Assembly: GCA_015179045.1 (NCBI GenBank)
Contig: WHUZ01000001.1
Span: forward strand, 434,001 to 498,000
Length of the DNA: 64,000 nucleotides
Direction of reading: 5' to 3'
From: Kalaharituber pfeilii
Lineage: Eukaryota; Ascomycota; Pezizomycetes; Pezizales; Pezizaceae
Shown piece after piece: positions 23,999-34,644 of the stretch. The notes below the pieces were generated by a model, which was not told the DNA's origin, did not search any database, and was given only the letters and a program-made list of their open reading frames with translations. A program made the position numbers and the translations under genes. How positions within the stretch are numbered: position 1 is the first letter of the stretch; each line of letters opens with the position of its first letter.

Positions 23999-24588
23999 AG
24001 TGGGTGGGCCGGTCGTTCAGTCCGCTAAGCGATAAGTCTGCTTCGAGACTGGGATTTCCCAGTGCACAAACCCCCAAAGAACTAAAGATGCTATAGGTTA
24101 TGGTTCAAGACTGGGAAGTCTGGTCTCAGGCCATGCCTCGGGCTGCCAAACTCTCGTTTCGAGCGCACGCCAGCCAGCGGCCTGGCGTGAGACTAGGGGG
24201 GATCCAGTCCGTTGCAGATTTATGAATGTTATCTAGAGAAATGCCATAGTTAATTGACAATACAATCATCAAGGAAAACAGGCGGTGCATACTTGGTCAT
24301 ATGGTGTGCAGAATTGAGTCCCTTGTGCATGTAGCTTTGTTTCACCAGGTACCCTTGTATGATAAATGTGATCTCGTACCCAGCTGTTAAGTGGACAGCT
24401 GGCGGCCTCCGAATTTGTGACTTCTACTTATTCCACCGGAAAATTTTGAGTACCTTTGTTTTGCAAGGCAGCATCCAAAGGATGTGTGGGTTGCTTGCCT
24501 ATGCTGAAATAGGAAGGGGAACTCATTGTCTATGGACAACTCCTGTCTAACGTATTTGTATTACAGAACACACCTACAGTATTATAAA
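23999..24588. other. gene-free stretch
   Basis: No gene. A sequence resembling a serine or leucine tRNA D-arm (CAGTCCGCTAAGCGATAAG) occurs near 24018, but no complete tRNA folds. Confidence 0.4.
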
Positions 24589-24593
24589 GGTCC

Positions 24594-24989
24594 TGTCACG
24601 GGCCTACCCAGAGATGCTGGGGATATCCACCTGAGTTGACCCGTAAGGCTGCTAGTGACCATTCGGCCTGATCAACCGATAGCTACAGCAGGGCAATACA
24701 ATTGACAGGTCGGGTCACGGAAGTGTATCACAAGCAGAGCGCATGGTTGAGTGAGTGAGTTGCGCCACCGAGTGGCAAGAGTACGCGTAGGCTTATTGTG
24801 CACAGCCTCAGCTACCAAGACGTTATTGATTGTTAAGCATAGATAGCATAAGCAATAGAACATACAGTGGGCATGCGCGAGGAGCTGGCTATATAACGAG
24901 GGCCTTCTGCCCTCGAGTGATGGTCAAGCTTCAAGCGTTGTCCTAAGTTACACCCTCACTTTAGCTACATCATCGTAGACTCCGTAACA
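24594..24989. mobile_element. solo LTR, probably Gypsy type
   Basis: Begins TGTCACGGGC and ends CCGTAACA, 396 bp, with the 5-bp duplication GGTCC at 24589-24593 and 24990-24994. A TATATAA box lies near 24893. The TGTCACG start is shared with LTR-like segments at 58508 and 60182 that accompany Gypsy integrase relics. Confidence 0.8.
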
Positions 24990-24994
24990 GGTCC

Positions 24995-25579
24995 TTTTTA
25001 CTATGTAAGAATTATTTTTGCTCGGTACAATGTCATATCCGCCGATGTTGTTGAGCTTTGGGTAGAAAGAGATGATTGTTATTCCTTCGTAGAGAGAGTA
25101 GCCAAAGTAATACACCTATATACATAGAGCATGAGGTTGCTCTCGGGCCCTTACCACCCTTTATCACGGACCTCTCTGATATCCGACACCTCCGACATTA
25201 CTGTAGATCTCTAACAGATGTTAGTGGCTTGAGATGGAGAGTCATGTCCGTCCCAATGTCGCGGACGGAATCACGCAGGAAACTGACGATTTGGGACTAG
25301 TCTCATGCCAGATTTGGGAACGCAAGGACAAGATGTTTTTTTAAGGTCGCGTAACCCCGCATACAGGCTACCTGCCTATCGCAGGGCGCAGGGAGAAGCT
25401 TGGCCTGGGCCACACGTGAAGAACGTCTCGCACGTGAGGAATTTCATGGGTTACATATGGATATTCTGTATCGTAGTTACAACAATCAAGCCTCTCTTCT
25501 TCTCTTTCGCACCCGAACTCGCATCAGTCACACATTCGATCCGCCAGCTTCCTCCAACCCGGTGGGTGCAGAGGCGGTA
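24995..25579. other. gene-free stretch
   Basis: Apart from the family A tail at 25336, nothing is recognisable. Confidence 0.4.
25336..25388 (-). mobile_element. family A variant mini-retroposon
   Basis: The minus strand reads CCCTGCGATAGG...TATGCGGGGTTACGCG: same stem and 3' end as family A but a different loop. The T-run is short and no target duplication was found. Confidence 0.55.
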
Positions 25580-25590
25580 GCGGAATACTA

Positions 25591-25848
25591 ACATGGGAAA
25601 GAAAGTGGCCAGGGGGACGAGACGCCCGAACGAAACCTCCGAGAGGGGCCGATGGGGAAGGAGACCCGCTCGTTGAACTGATGGAGTTGGTGGAAGGATA
25701 GGGGAATCTACATGTGGCTGCTAGAGTCATAGTTTTATCCTTTATTCTCTTTATTTTCCTTCCTTCGATCTCTTATGTAACTAAACTGTCGCCGTAGCCC
25801 CTAGGGCTGTACACGTCTAATGATATTTTTTTTAAAAAAAAAAAAGAA
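25591..25848 (+). mobile_element. 5'-truncated copy of the family B LINE
   Basis: About 258 bp: the end of a coding region (GGGAAAGAAAGTGGCCAGG), a 3' untranslated stretch, the B-type end GTCTAATGATA and poly(A). It is flanked by GCGGAATACTA (25580-25590) and GCGCAATACTA (25849-25859). This shows what lies upstream of the B hairpin in its parent element. Confidence 0.75.
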
Positions 25849-25859
25849 GCGCAATACTA

Positions 25860-26720
25860 TCCGTTTGTCTTACACCGTGGAAACTGGTGACTGGACTTTG
25901 TAGAAGTTCGGTCAACGAGAAGGTGACAGCGCTGAGGAATCTATTGTAGAAAGATTTTGAAGCATATAGTATCCTCTACTTGGTGGACCACGTTTAGACC
26001 ACTCGAGTCTTGAGAAGCCCGGGCCGCTAACGAATCTCACCCAATTCCCGACAGGCCCGGTTCGTTCGCAGAATAGCTTGTCCTCTCTAGGTCTAAACTA
26101 CTTCTCGCTACGGAATGCGTCCAAATAGCCACGGCCTCTTCCTTCCGCGTCAGCCACTAAGCCTCTAAGCCTCTAAGCCACATCCTTAGATCTACTAACC
26201 AGACTGATTAGAATACATCTCATGGTATGCAGTAGCTAAGTCATTGGTCATGCAGATATCGTGCACGTTTCCTTTTTTCTGCAGGTTAAGGTTTCGGACT
26301 TCAGTGATCGACCATTAAGGTGGAGAAAGCTCCTTCCTCTTCTTCTCCCCTCTCCTCACGAAAAGCCACCATCACAGGATTTTCCTCCACAAAGTGTAAG
26401 CGTGACTGCCAACATTTCAGCACGCCCATCCAAGCGACACCCCACGATGGCAGCACGCAAAGTCCTAGCCCTTTTCGCTCATAATGGTTTCCTTAGAGTC
26501 GAAAGCGTGACTCGAACCGTTATCAAAATCGCCCGACGCTCGAAGAAGCTTGAGCGCGACATCAGTGCGCTGCTGCCTCAGTTCTTAGGAACTCGCGTGG
26601 CGAAAACAGAGTGCATTCGGATGGTGACGGTGCGGTGACATCACAGATAGAAATGCTGCTGGCAAGACTTACGATGGCGGCTAGAAAGGTGCCTACATAC
26701 GTTCCCGCGTGACTGCTGCC
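25860..26720. other. gene-free stretch
   Basis: A 125-codon plus ORF (26261-26638) is basic and has no recognisable domain. I do not call it. Confidence 0.35.
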
Positions 26721-26805
26721 TTTTTTTTATTTATTTTTATATCATTGATCGCAGGCCGCCCTATGGGCTATGGCGATTTAGGTACATAAGAAATAAAATA
26801 GAAAT
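26721..26805 (-). mobile_element. family B retroposon, 5'-extended
   Basis: T-rich tail, reverse-complement B hairpin with stem ATCGC/GCGAT (compensated relative to CTCGC/GCGAG) and upstream TTATGTACCTAA on the minus strand. No clear target duplication. Confidence 0.65.
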
Positions 26806-26878
26806 GAAAATAAGATGACATCGGTGGGTGCCCGCTGCTGATGACATATCTTAGGAACAAACCATCGCAGTTACTAAG

Positions 26879-27693
26879 ATGTGCTGGGACAATCTTCCGC
26901 TGCAGAGCATCTACGTCAATGTGAAGGATAAGAACCATTTGTATGGATATACGGTCCTCAACCAAGCCGATGTGTGGTCCCTCTCTGAGGACAATCTTGA
27001 GTTGCCAGTAGATCCGTTTTTAGATGCGTATTGGTGAGCTCATTCCACCGATATCAATCGCTAACTTACTTTCTCCAGCCGAAGGCACGAAGCGCATCCA
27101 AGCCGTTGTGTCTCAAAGCCCTGAGACTGTCGTCAGATTTCTCATTGACATGGTCCTCATACAGCGACTGTATACCTTGTCGAGCTCGGCACCACCAAAA
27201 AATTATCCATCCACTACGAACGAAGACCCCTACACAGAAAGCCCGACAGCTTCCCCCGCCCAGCTTGCCTTGTTTCCGGCGTACACTCTCTCTTACCGCA
27301 CTGGAGCCCCCCCACAACATCAAAATCACGGGCAGGGTTGACTACGTCATTGGCTACCAGTCGCCATCCCCTCAAACGCTCTGTGGAGTCCTCCCGCCCG
27401 ACCCTGCCATCGCGTCCTCCAACTTTCTCCTAGCAATCGAAGCAAAGACCACTGATATCGCGCAAGGCATTTTGCAGTGCCTTGCGTACATGGGCATCCT
27501 CCACTGCCACCGCAGTGCTGCTGAGAGACGTAACGCGGTTGTGTATGGTATCGCCACGACAGGGACCGACTGGGTCTTTCTTCGCATTGAAAACAATGGC
27601 AAGGCAACTCGTAGCAAGCAGCTCCAGTTCTCAGTTCACGCAACTCAGATCCTGGCATTCGTACAAGGACTCCTTGAGGCTGCTGTAAGATAG
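26879..27693 (+). pseudogene. PD-(D/E)XK nuclease-like protein, broken reading frame
   Basis: Exon 1 (ATG at 26879) encodes LPLQSIYVNVKDKNHLYGY and SEDNLELPVDPFLDAYW. A 45-nt intron (27034-27078, GTGAGC..TCTCCAG with GCTAAC branch) follows. The C-terminal half encodes TGRVDYVIGY, then FLLAIEAKTTDIAQGILQ and VYGIATTGTDWVFLRI. The D...E-x-K...Q layout is that of PD-(D/E)XK nuclease-fold domains, which fungi often carry in large families of unknown role, sometimes linked to Crinkler-type proteins. The frame fails at the splice junction by one base and again at a run of seven C (27307-27313), where one C fewer would restore continuity. Either the locus is decaying or the C-run holds a sequencing error. 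Confidence 0.6.
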
Positions 27694-27874
27694 ACAGATA
27701 GTATCCACTACTGCCTTTCGATGGACCGGAGCGGTGAGAACTGGCGGAACGAACGTACGATCAAATGCGAGTGCGAGTGCGAAAGCGTGGGTGCGAAAGA
27801 AAAGAAGAGAAGGTTGTTGATTGTATGTGCTACAGTACGAAGGTCTATATGGTATCACCTCACGTGCTGCCCTT

Positions 27875-27932
27875 TTTTTTTTTTTTTTTTTATTTCACGT
27901 AACCCCGCTTGTAGCTGTTCGCCATGGCAGGG
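27875..27932 (-). mobile_element. family A hairpin mini-retroposon
   Basis: Poly(T), then the complement of GCGGGGTTACGTGA and the rest of the A hairpin, ending exactly at the GCCCTGC foot. A perfect 14-bp target duplication CACGTGCTGCCCTT lies at 27861-27874 and 27933-27946. Confidence 0.9.
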
Positions 27933-27946
27933 CACGTGCTGCCCTT

Positions 27947-28520
27947 ATATCCACGTGCCTTCCATGCAAAGCTTGCCTTTACCCTCCTCTTCGTCGTCAC
28001 CACCGCCAGGGCATCAAGCACCACAACTATCACCCACCAAGGCATTACTCAAGAATCGTGACAGTAGATGGAGCAGTATGGATGAGCAGAATTATGACGT
28101 TGGGGATGATACCAACCGCGGGGATGATGACATTTCTGGAAATCGATACGATTTCGGCGTCGTGGCAGCGATGAGAGCTGTGGCAGAAGTGGGAAATCGA
28201 TGTGGTTAGTGCAGAACGTGTTCTGGAGAAGGGTGGAGAGGTCCTAGATTTCGCCCTAAATCAGGCTCTTGCTGCTATGGATGCTCTTGACCTTGCGGGC
28301 ATTGCAGGGAGCACTATTGGGCAAGAATCGCACCTGGGAATGTAGTGACCTGAGGAAAGCTAGCCAACTGATGCTTTTTGGATGGCAGCATAGTTGATTC
28401 ACAGTCCATATAACCTGTCTGTTGGATAAATAATGGTACGCTTTTTTTCCCTCTAACACTGCATTTACCGTTGCCTACTTAAGTAGTTATATGCGAATTT
28501 CTATTTTGGCACTATGATCG
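27947..28520. other. gene-free stretch
   Basis: Overlapping short ORFs only; nothing recognisable. Confidence 0.35.
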
Positions 28521-28524
28521 GGGT

Positions 28525-28690
28525 CCGAAGACGAAGGAGGAGGGAAGAGACTCGCTGAGGGCGATGTTGGAGTGGGCGGGGCGTCGAGCCGCAAAGGGGG
28601 ACGGGGCCTAGTTACATTCTTAGTTATTTCTTTATCTCTCCTATGTACTTGATCTCGCCGTGGCCCTTAGGGCAGTATGCGAGTAATGAT
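28525..28690 (+). mobile_element. 5'-truncated family B LINE tail
   Basis: A purine-rich coding remnant is followed by TATGTACTTGATCTCGCC and the B hairpin ending GCGAGTAATGATA plus A-run. No duplication was found. Confidence 0.6.
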
Positions 28691-28865
28691 AAAAAAAGAA
28701 AATTTTTTAAAAAAAGGTAGGGGGCGGAAAGTGAACGGGAAGCGCAATAATTGTACCTTTTTTTTTCCTCCCCAATATCAACTTTCACATCTAAGCTATA
28801 GACGATTCTAGAATTATATTGAATTTGTATACTCTATATAGTATTACAGTGGGTGACTTCCTGTG

Positions 28866-28896
28866 ATTCAGATTAGAAAAATTCGGCCATCTCACA

Positions 28897-28946
<50 letters not shown>

Positions 28947-29025
28947 CCCAGGTATAAACCATTTAAAACAGTTTATTTTCGCGTTTTCGTAAAATAAATC
29001 CGGTCGGATTTTTGCAGTTTAGTTA
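28866..29025. mobile_element. decayed copy of the 8191 MITE with T-run expansion
   Basis: ATTCAGATTAGAAAAATTCGGCC matches in part the left end of the element at 8191, and TATAAACC...AGTTTATTTTCGCG matches its interior. A very long T-run replaces the middle. The right terminal repeat is lost. Confidence 0.55.
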
Positions 29026-29265
29026 ATATAATCTTCAATAAATACTCAGCAAGTTAGAGATGACTCGTTACATCCTCTCTGTGAGTGCTTGATAGCTTGT
29101 CCTTAGCTTTTTTATTCTTGAGTTTTCCACCCCCCCTCTAGGGGGGGAGAAGCGAAAAATACTATAAGGCTTCTAATACAATATTTTCCGCTTCGCTCCT
29201 ATTGATTATACGTTCATGTTATCATAAAGGATGGTGATGTATGAATTTTAATTCTATAAATACTA

Positions 29266-29362
29266 CCCTCACCCCTCACCCCTCACCCCTCACCCCTCAC
29301 CCCTCACCCCTCACCCCTCACGCACACCCTCCCTCTCCCCTCCCTCTCCCCTCCCTCTCCTC
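29266..29362. repeat. heptamer microsatellite followed by CT-rich repeat
   Basis: About seven copies of the 7-bp unit CACCCCT, then copies of a 12-bp CCCTCCCTCTCC-like unit. It is not the fungal telomere hexamer. Confidence 0.85.
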
Positions 29363-29758
29363 GCTCCGCTCCCAGCCCCTCCAAAATCCCATCTCGGATT
29401 TCCTAACCGCCCATATGAGGCCTATCTTCTGCCTTCTTGCTCACCCCTTATCCCTCTTTCGCATATTACATTCTCTCTTTCCTCCTTTCCCAGCTCTCTG
29501 CCTTTTCTCGGCTATTATTTTCTCACTCTCTTCAGCTGCTACTATTTTCGAAGTGCTTTGAATTGGATTCATTCCAAATCTTCCGTATAGTGCATTCAGT
29601 AAAATTTTAATTACATAGTACAGTATTTAGGGTTATCTTCTCCAACGGAACTTTTTTTCATATAAGTCTTTAACATATTCCTTGAATACCTAGGTTCCCT
29701 CTTTGCTTTAACTTTATCGATACTATATAAGCTATCATCAGCTGGGGCTTATGCATAT

Positions 29759-30089
29759 TGTTGGAATGGTACATCCGTTGCGCTTATGTTGCGGTTTCCT
29801 TTAATAGTAATTCACCCCGTTATCACTTGTTTCACTTGATTATTTCATGCATATGAACCATGTCTGGCGCTTATAGTGTTTCGGTTATTATTAGCGTTGA
29901 CTCACACACCTCTCGGTTGGATTATGTTTTCCTTTTCTGTCATGGTATTGAAGTCACGTTATATCTCACTTTCTGTGTATATAAGTTGGGCAATTCTGCC
30001 ACTTCTTAATAGATCAGACTCAACGAGCTTGCCTTTCATTCCCTTCGTGAATACAAGCATTTACCAAAAAGACTCCGCTTATTTTGATA
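29759..30089 (+). repeat. Copia 5' LTR
   Basis: 331 bp, TG start, TA end, TATATAAG promoter box about two-thirds in. It matches the 3' LTR with no difference that I can see. Confidence 0.95.
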
Positions 30090-30101
30090 GGTTATGAGCC
30101 C
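30090..30101 (+). promoter_or_regulatory. Copia primer-binding site, half-tRNA type
   Basis: GGTTATGAGCCC is complementary to GGGCTCATAACC, the anticodon stem-loop of initiator tRNA-Met. This is the priming mode known for Drosophila copia, where a cleaved 5' half of tRNAi-Met is used, rather than priming by the tRNA 3' end (TGG start). Confidence 0.75.
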
Positions 30102-30286
30102 GGCTTGACGCCGCACTTGAATTACTGTTCCTACACCCTTCAAAAGCAACTCTTTTTCGGTCCCTTACATAGTCTCCTCCACTTACCGCAAAAGTGGCAG
30201 AATCAATTGCTCCACCCTCCTCTTCCGCTACAGGCTCTAGCTCCTCTATTTCTCCACCGAAAGATTCGAAGAAACCATCTTCCAAC

Positions 30287-33200
30287 ATGAGCGACGACTG
30301 CAACTACTCATACCGTATCTTCTCCTTCACCAAACTAGACCCCTCCAACCCCAACTATCAATCGTGGACATCACGAGCGAAAGTACATCTCAAAGGTGCT
30401 CAGGTATGGGAGATAGTATCTGGCGAAGAAAAGAAACCAAGTGATGCAAACGAAGCCAAAAAATGGAATAATAAATCAGCCTTCGCGAACTCGTTACTCT
30501 CGCAGATGATCGATGATGACCTCGTCTACTTGGTGTCTGAAACAGATGATGCTCACATAGCCTGGAAAGCTATAGAAGAGCGATTCGACCGCAAAAATGT
30601 CACATCTAATCTCTCTTTCCTCCTAGCAGTTCTTAACGCCCACAAAGAAGAATCCACGACCATGATCGACCATATACAGCAATATGAAACGCTTTGGCAA
30701 AGATTCAATGCTCGGGTCGCTTCAGCGGACGCCTCCTCAAAGAAATATCTTCAAGGCCTCAAAACTGCATGGGAAGACTCTGTCTTCAAAAGTGTCTTGC
30801 TTATCAACTCTCTTCCTCCGTCACAACAGCAACTAAAAGAAACTCTACTCGCAGTCGCCGAATCCTCAGAATACGCGGATATTCGACAACGCCTGTTAGA
30901 TGCCGTCTCCTCTACCTCTACAGCTGGTGCTGCGTTTCCTGCGGCTACGACTACCCCGAAGCCTGCTACCACCAACACCACAGCCTCAAAGGGCAAGAAG
31001 AAGAGGAACAACAAGAAGAAGCAACCATCGACTCCGGCTGGCAAAAATGAATGTTCCTGGTGTAAAAGCAGGGGACTTACTTTTGTTGGACACATCCATA
31101 CGACCTGTGACGTACTTAAGCAGTACAACCAGTCTCTTTCTGCACTTAAGGCTGGTACTCCTCGTCCTGGTTTTGCGGGTCTCGCCTCTTCTTCCTCTAC
31201 TGCTGTTGTTCCGTTCTCCTCCTCCTCCTCCTCCTCAACAACTGATATCTTTCCCATCTCATTCTCTCCGGACCAAGGTACTGGTAGAGCAATGATAGCA
31301 ACAGCTCTTCCTATTGTCGGGACAGCTCTCAAAGCCGAGGGAACAGATACATACGAGGTATGGCTCCTTGATACCGGCGCATCTCATCACATCACCGCTA
31401 ACTACCACTACCTAGAGAATCCAGTTCTCAACAGGACACCAATAAGAGTTGGTGGAGGTGCTATACTCTATAGTACCCATAGTGGAACAGTGAGGATGAA
31501 TGTGAAGATGGATGGTCGTGTTCTAGAGCTTTCCTTTGATAATGTTCTGTTTATACCTGGTTGGAATGAAGCGTCTTTGATTTCTTGGAATGTTATTGCT
31601 GCCTTGGGAAAATTTCGGTTAATTGCGGAAGATGATTGGATGGAAGTTAGAAGAAAATCTGATAATGCACTCTGTTTCTCTGCTCGCCAACAACACGGGA
31701 CTTTTCAAATAAATCCCCTGTCCAAGTTCGGAACTGCACTCTCTGCCTCCGTACGTTTTTGGCACGAAGCTCTGGGACATTCCTCTCCTGAAAATTGGTC
31801 TAAAGCAAGAGAGAGATACATTGACGGTGACAAACTCCCCAAACGTCCACCGACATTTTTTTGTGACATGTGTGAAAAATACAACTCGCGTCGAATTACA
31901 CCCAAGCCCTCCATTTCCATCACGACCTCTCCGTTTGATTTAGTTCATACGGATGTAGCTGGTCCTTTTGCGGTTAACTCCCTGTCTGGTTCACTCTATT
32001 ATCTTTCGTTCATTGATGACTTTTCCAGATATGCTGAAATACGCTTTCTGCGGCACAAATCTGATGCCATCACTAGCCTTATTCACCTATGCGAAATAGT
32101 CAATCTCAGCACGAAACGATACCCCCGTCGCATTCGCTCTGATAGGGGAGGAGAATATGTCAATAATGCATGGAAATCCTATTGCGAAAGTAAAGGGATT
32201 GTTCTAGAATTTACTGCTGCATACTCTCCAGAATCTAATGGTGTGGCTGAGAGATACAACCTCACCTTAACCAACATGGTACGACCCGCACTTGGAGACG
32301 CTCCCAAATTTCTCTGGGCAGAAGCCTTTAATTGGGCTACTTATACCAGAAATCGTCTTCCTCATACGGTACTTCAAGGGAAAACACCGTACGAAATACT
32401 ATACAACAAACGACCACAGATCGGACACCTACGTCCCTTCTTCTCGAAATGCTACGTTCATATACCTCAGGAAACTCGGGGTGCCGGAAGCAAACTGAAC
32501 GCTAGAGCATTCGAAGGTCACCTTGTGGGATATTTGCCTAATGTCAATATGTTCCGCATTTACAACCCTTCAGATAGGACAGTCAAAGAGTATCGACATG
32601 TTCGGTTCGTTCCCATCTCAAACGTCACCGACATCGAAGCAGGCATACAAAACCTCAATTCTTCGACTGATCCAGCTGTCAAGTTCACTACTCATACTCC
32701 TCCTCAGCAATCAATCCCTGGTACCTTCCCCTCCTCTCCCAAAAGGATCGAAGAAATCGGAACCGGTACAGAGTCCCCACTGTCGTCAATATCTACCCCA
32801 TCTATTCCACAATTCAGCGCCTCTCCCTCAGCTCAACAGTCTCCAAACAAACAGTCACCACGTATTACACCTACCGAACCAACGCAGGAAACTACATGGT
32901 TTCATAGGTATGACACGCATTGGCCGACCGCTGTTAAAGAACGAACTCTCGAGCATGAAGCAGAAAGTCAACTTCTCTTTGAACATACTTCCCGCCAAGA
33001 TACGCCAGAGCCCTCCTCCTCCACAACGCGCAGATACCCTGAAAGAGAATCCAGAAACCCTAACCCGGATTACACTGGATTTTCAGGATTCGCCTTTGCT
33101 GCCAGAGAGCCTCAAACGTACAAGGAAGCTATGTCAGGATATGACTATGCTCAATGGACACAAGCAATTCAAGAAGAACTTCAGTCCATCTTGGATGCAA

Positions 33201-34288
33201 AAGTATGGGATGAATACGACACCAAGGACTTACCACCAGGAAGAAAGCCTATCCACTCCCGATGGGTCTTCAAGATTAAGCATAGAGCTGATGGATCAAT
33301 TGAGCGGTATAAGGCGAGACTAGTAGTCAAGGGCTTCAGCCAACAATATGGAATTGATTATGACGAGACCTTCGCACCAGTAACACGGTATGATTCCCTA
33401 CGACTCGTCATAGCCCTAGCAGCTAGTCTTAACCTCCTACTGGAACAACTTGATATAAAGACAGCGTTTCTGAATGGTAACCTGGACGAAGAGATCTGGA
33501 TGCTACCACCACCCGGCATCGGTCTTGAAGGAAAAGTACTTCGTCTAAAAAAGGCATTATATGGTCTCAAGCAAGCTCCACTGAAATGGTATGAAAAATT
33601 AACCTCAGTACTTGCTGACCTAGGGTTCAAACCTCTGCACTTCGATCCATGCGTCTTCGTTTTCTTTAATGCCAACCGCAGGACAATTCTTGTGGTATAC
33701 GTTGACGACCTTACCATCAGCGGTGTCCGAGCTGATTTAGATCTCTTAATTGAGCATCTTCAGAAGCACTTCACGGTAACAGTGAAGGGACAACTCCAAT
33801 GGTTACTAGGAATCGAAATTCAACAAAATAGAGAGAGTATTACTCTCAGTCAGTCACAGTACGTCGAACAAATACTCAAGCGTTTCGGTATGAAATCCTG
33901 TCGGCCAGTCACTACCCCTATGGATCCAAAATTAAAGCTCCAAAAAGCTACCGAAGATGATGAACCTGTCGATACAACCTTATATCAGCAGATCATTGGC
34001 TCGCTAATGTATTTAGTCACCGGAACCAGACCTGACCTTGCGTATACTGTCTCTTTCCTCTCTCAGTTCTCTTCACGACCTCTAAAGCCCCATCACGAAG
34101 CCGTCAAACGCGTACTAAGGTACCTGTCTGGAACTCGTCAATGGAAACTCACCTATCCTCGTGGAAGATCTCTAGTTCTTACTGGTTACGCAGATGCATC
34201 TTATGCGTCTTGTTTGGATACTCGTCGCTCATGGTCGGGATATGCGTTTTACACTTGGAGACTGCCTTATTTCCTGGAGATCAGTTAA
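30287..34288 (+). CDS. Copia gag-pol polyprotein, frameshifted near the end
   Basis: From the first ATG (MSDDCNYSYRIF) the order is as follows. Gag (FDRKNVTSNLSFLLAV, UBN2-like) comes first, then a Cys/His segment CSWCKSRGLTFVGHIHTTC with an unusually long spacing. Next are the aspartic protease WLLDTGASHHIT (about 31370) and the pre-integrase FWHEALGHSSPENW. The integrase has HTDVAGPF, SDRGGEY and SPESNGVAERYN. The reverse transcriptase has KARLVVKGFSQQYGIDYDETF and VVYVDDLTISG (about 33698). RNase H begins DTRRSWSGYAF. The frame ends at 34288 because of one extra T in a TTTT run near 34247, and the rest of RNase H continues in the next frame. Confidence 0.95.
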   Translation: MSDDCNYSYRIFSFTKLDPSNPNYQSWTSRAKVHLKGAQVWEIVSGEEKKPSDANEAKKWNNKSAFANSLLSQMIDDDLVYLVSETDDAHIAWKAIEERFDRKNVTSNLSFLLAVLNAHKEESTTMIDHIQQYETLWQRFNARVASADASSKKYLQGLKTAWEDSVFKSVLLINSLPPSQQQLKETLLAVAESSEYADIRQRLLDAVSSTSTAGAAFPAATTTPKPATTNTTASKGKKKRNNKKKQPSTPAGKNECSWCKSRGLTFVGHIHTTCDVLKQYNQSLSALKAGTPRPGFAGLASSSSTAVVPFSSSSSSSTTDIFPISFSPDQGTGRAMIATALPIVGTALKAEGTDTYEVWLLDTGASHHITANYHYLENPVLNRTPIRVGGGAILYSTHSGTVRMNVKMDGRVLELSFDNVLFIPGWNEASLISWNVIAALGKFRLIAEDDWMEVRRKSDNALCFSARQQHGTFQINPLSKFGTALSASVRFWHEALGHSSPENWSKARERYIDGDKLPKRPPTFFCDMCEKYNSRRITPKPSISITTSPFDLVHTDVAGPFAVNSLSGSLYYLSFIDDFSRYAEIRFLRHKSDAITSLIHLCEIVNLSTKRYPRRIRSDRGGEYVNNAWKSYCESKGIVLEFTAAYSPESNGVAERYNLTLTNMVRPALGDAPKFLWAEAFNWATYTRNRLPHTVLQGKTPYEILYNKRPQIGHLRPFFSKCYVHIPQETRGAGSKLNARAFEGHLVGYLPNVNMFRIYNPSDRTVKEYRHVRFVPISNVTDIEAGIQNLNSSTDPAVKFTTHTPPQQSIPGTFPSSPKRIEEIGTGTESPLSSISTPSIPQFSASPSAQQSPNKQSPRITPTEPTQETTWFHRYDTHWPTAVKERTLEHEAESQLLFEHTSRQDTPEPSSSTTRRYPERESRNPNPDYTGFSGFAFAAREPQTYKEAMSGYDYAQWTQAIQEELQSILDAKVWDEYDTKDLPPGRKPIHSRWVFKIKHRADGSIERYKARLVVKGFSQQYGIDYDETFAPVTRYDSLRLVIALAASLNLLLEQLDIKTAFLNGNLDEEIWMLPPPGIGLEGKVLRLKKALYGLKQAPLKWYEKLTSVLADLGFKPLHFDPCVFVFFNANRRTILVVYVDDLTISGVRADLDLLIEHLQKHFTVTVKGQLQWLLGIEIQQNRESITLSQSQYVEQILKRFGMKSCRPVTTPMDPKLKLQKATEDDEPVDTTLYQQIIGSLMYLVTGTRPDLAYTVSFLSQFSSRPLKPHHEAVKRVLRYLSGTRQWKLTYPRGRSLVLTGYADASYASCLDTRRSWSGYAFYTWRLPYFLEIS

Positions 34289-34637
34289 ACAAAACTGTGT
34301 CTCAGCATCCACTACGGAATCAGAATATATCGCTCTCTCACTTGCTGTACGACAAGCCATCTGGTACAAACATGGTTTCGAAGAACTCAAATTCAAGATA
34401 CCTATACACCTTTGGGCCGATTCTACCTCCGCCATCGACATATCCAACAATCCCATGCATCACCAAAGAACAAAGCACATTGATGTTCACTATCATATCA
34501 CTCGTGAACACCTAGCAGCTGGAGACTTTACACTCGACTACTTCCCTACAGACACTAATCCCGCTGACCTCTGTACAAAGGCTTTGGAATTCGTAAAGCA
34601 CAATCGTTTTTCTCAACAACTTGGCTGCAACGTCTGA
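34250..34637 (+). pseudogene. Copia RNase H C-terminal part, +1 frame
   Basis: Continues the polyprotein with RFTLGDCLISWRSVKQN, the Glu of SASTTESEYIALS, the Asp of LWADSTSAI and a C-terminal NPADLCTKAL block. It ends just before the purine tract and the 3' LTR. It is separated from gag-pol by the single-base shift. Confidence 0.9.
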
Positions 34638-34644
34638 GAGAGAG

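Noticed and set aside
29266..29318. Telomere-like repeat
   Set aside because: The unit is a 7-bp CACCCCT microsatellite, not the fungal TTAGGG repeat.
29876..30097. 73-codon ORF present twice (also at 34762)
   Set aside because: It lies in the Copia LTRs and is a chance frame.
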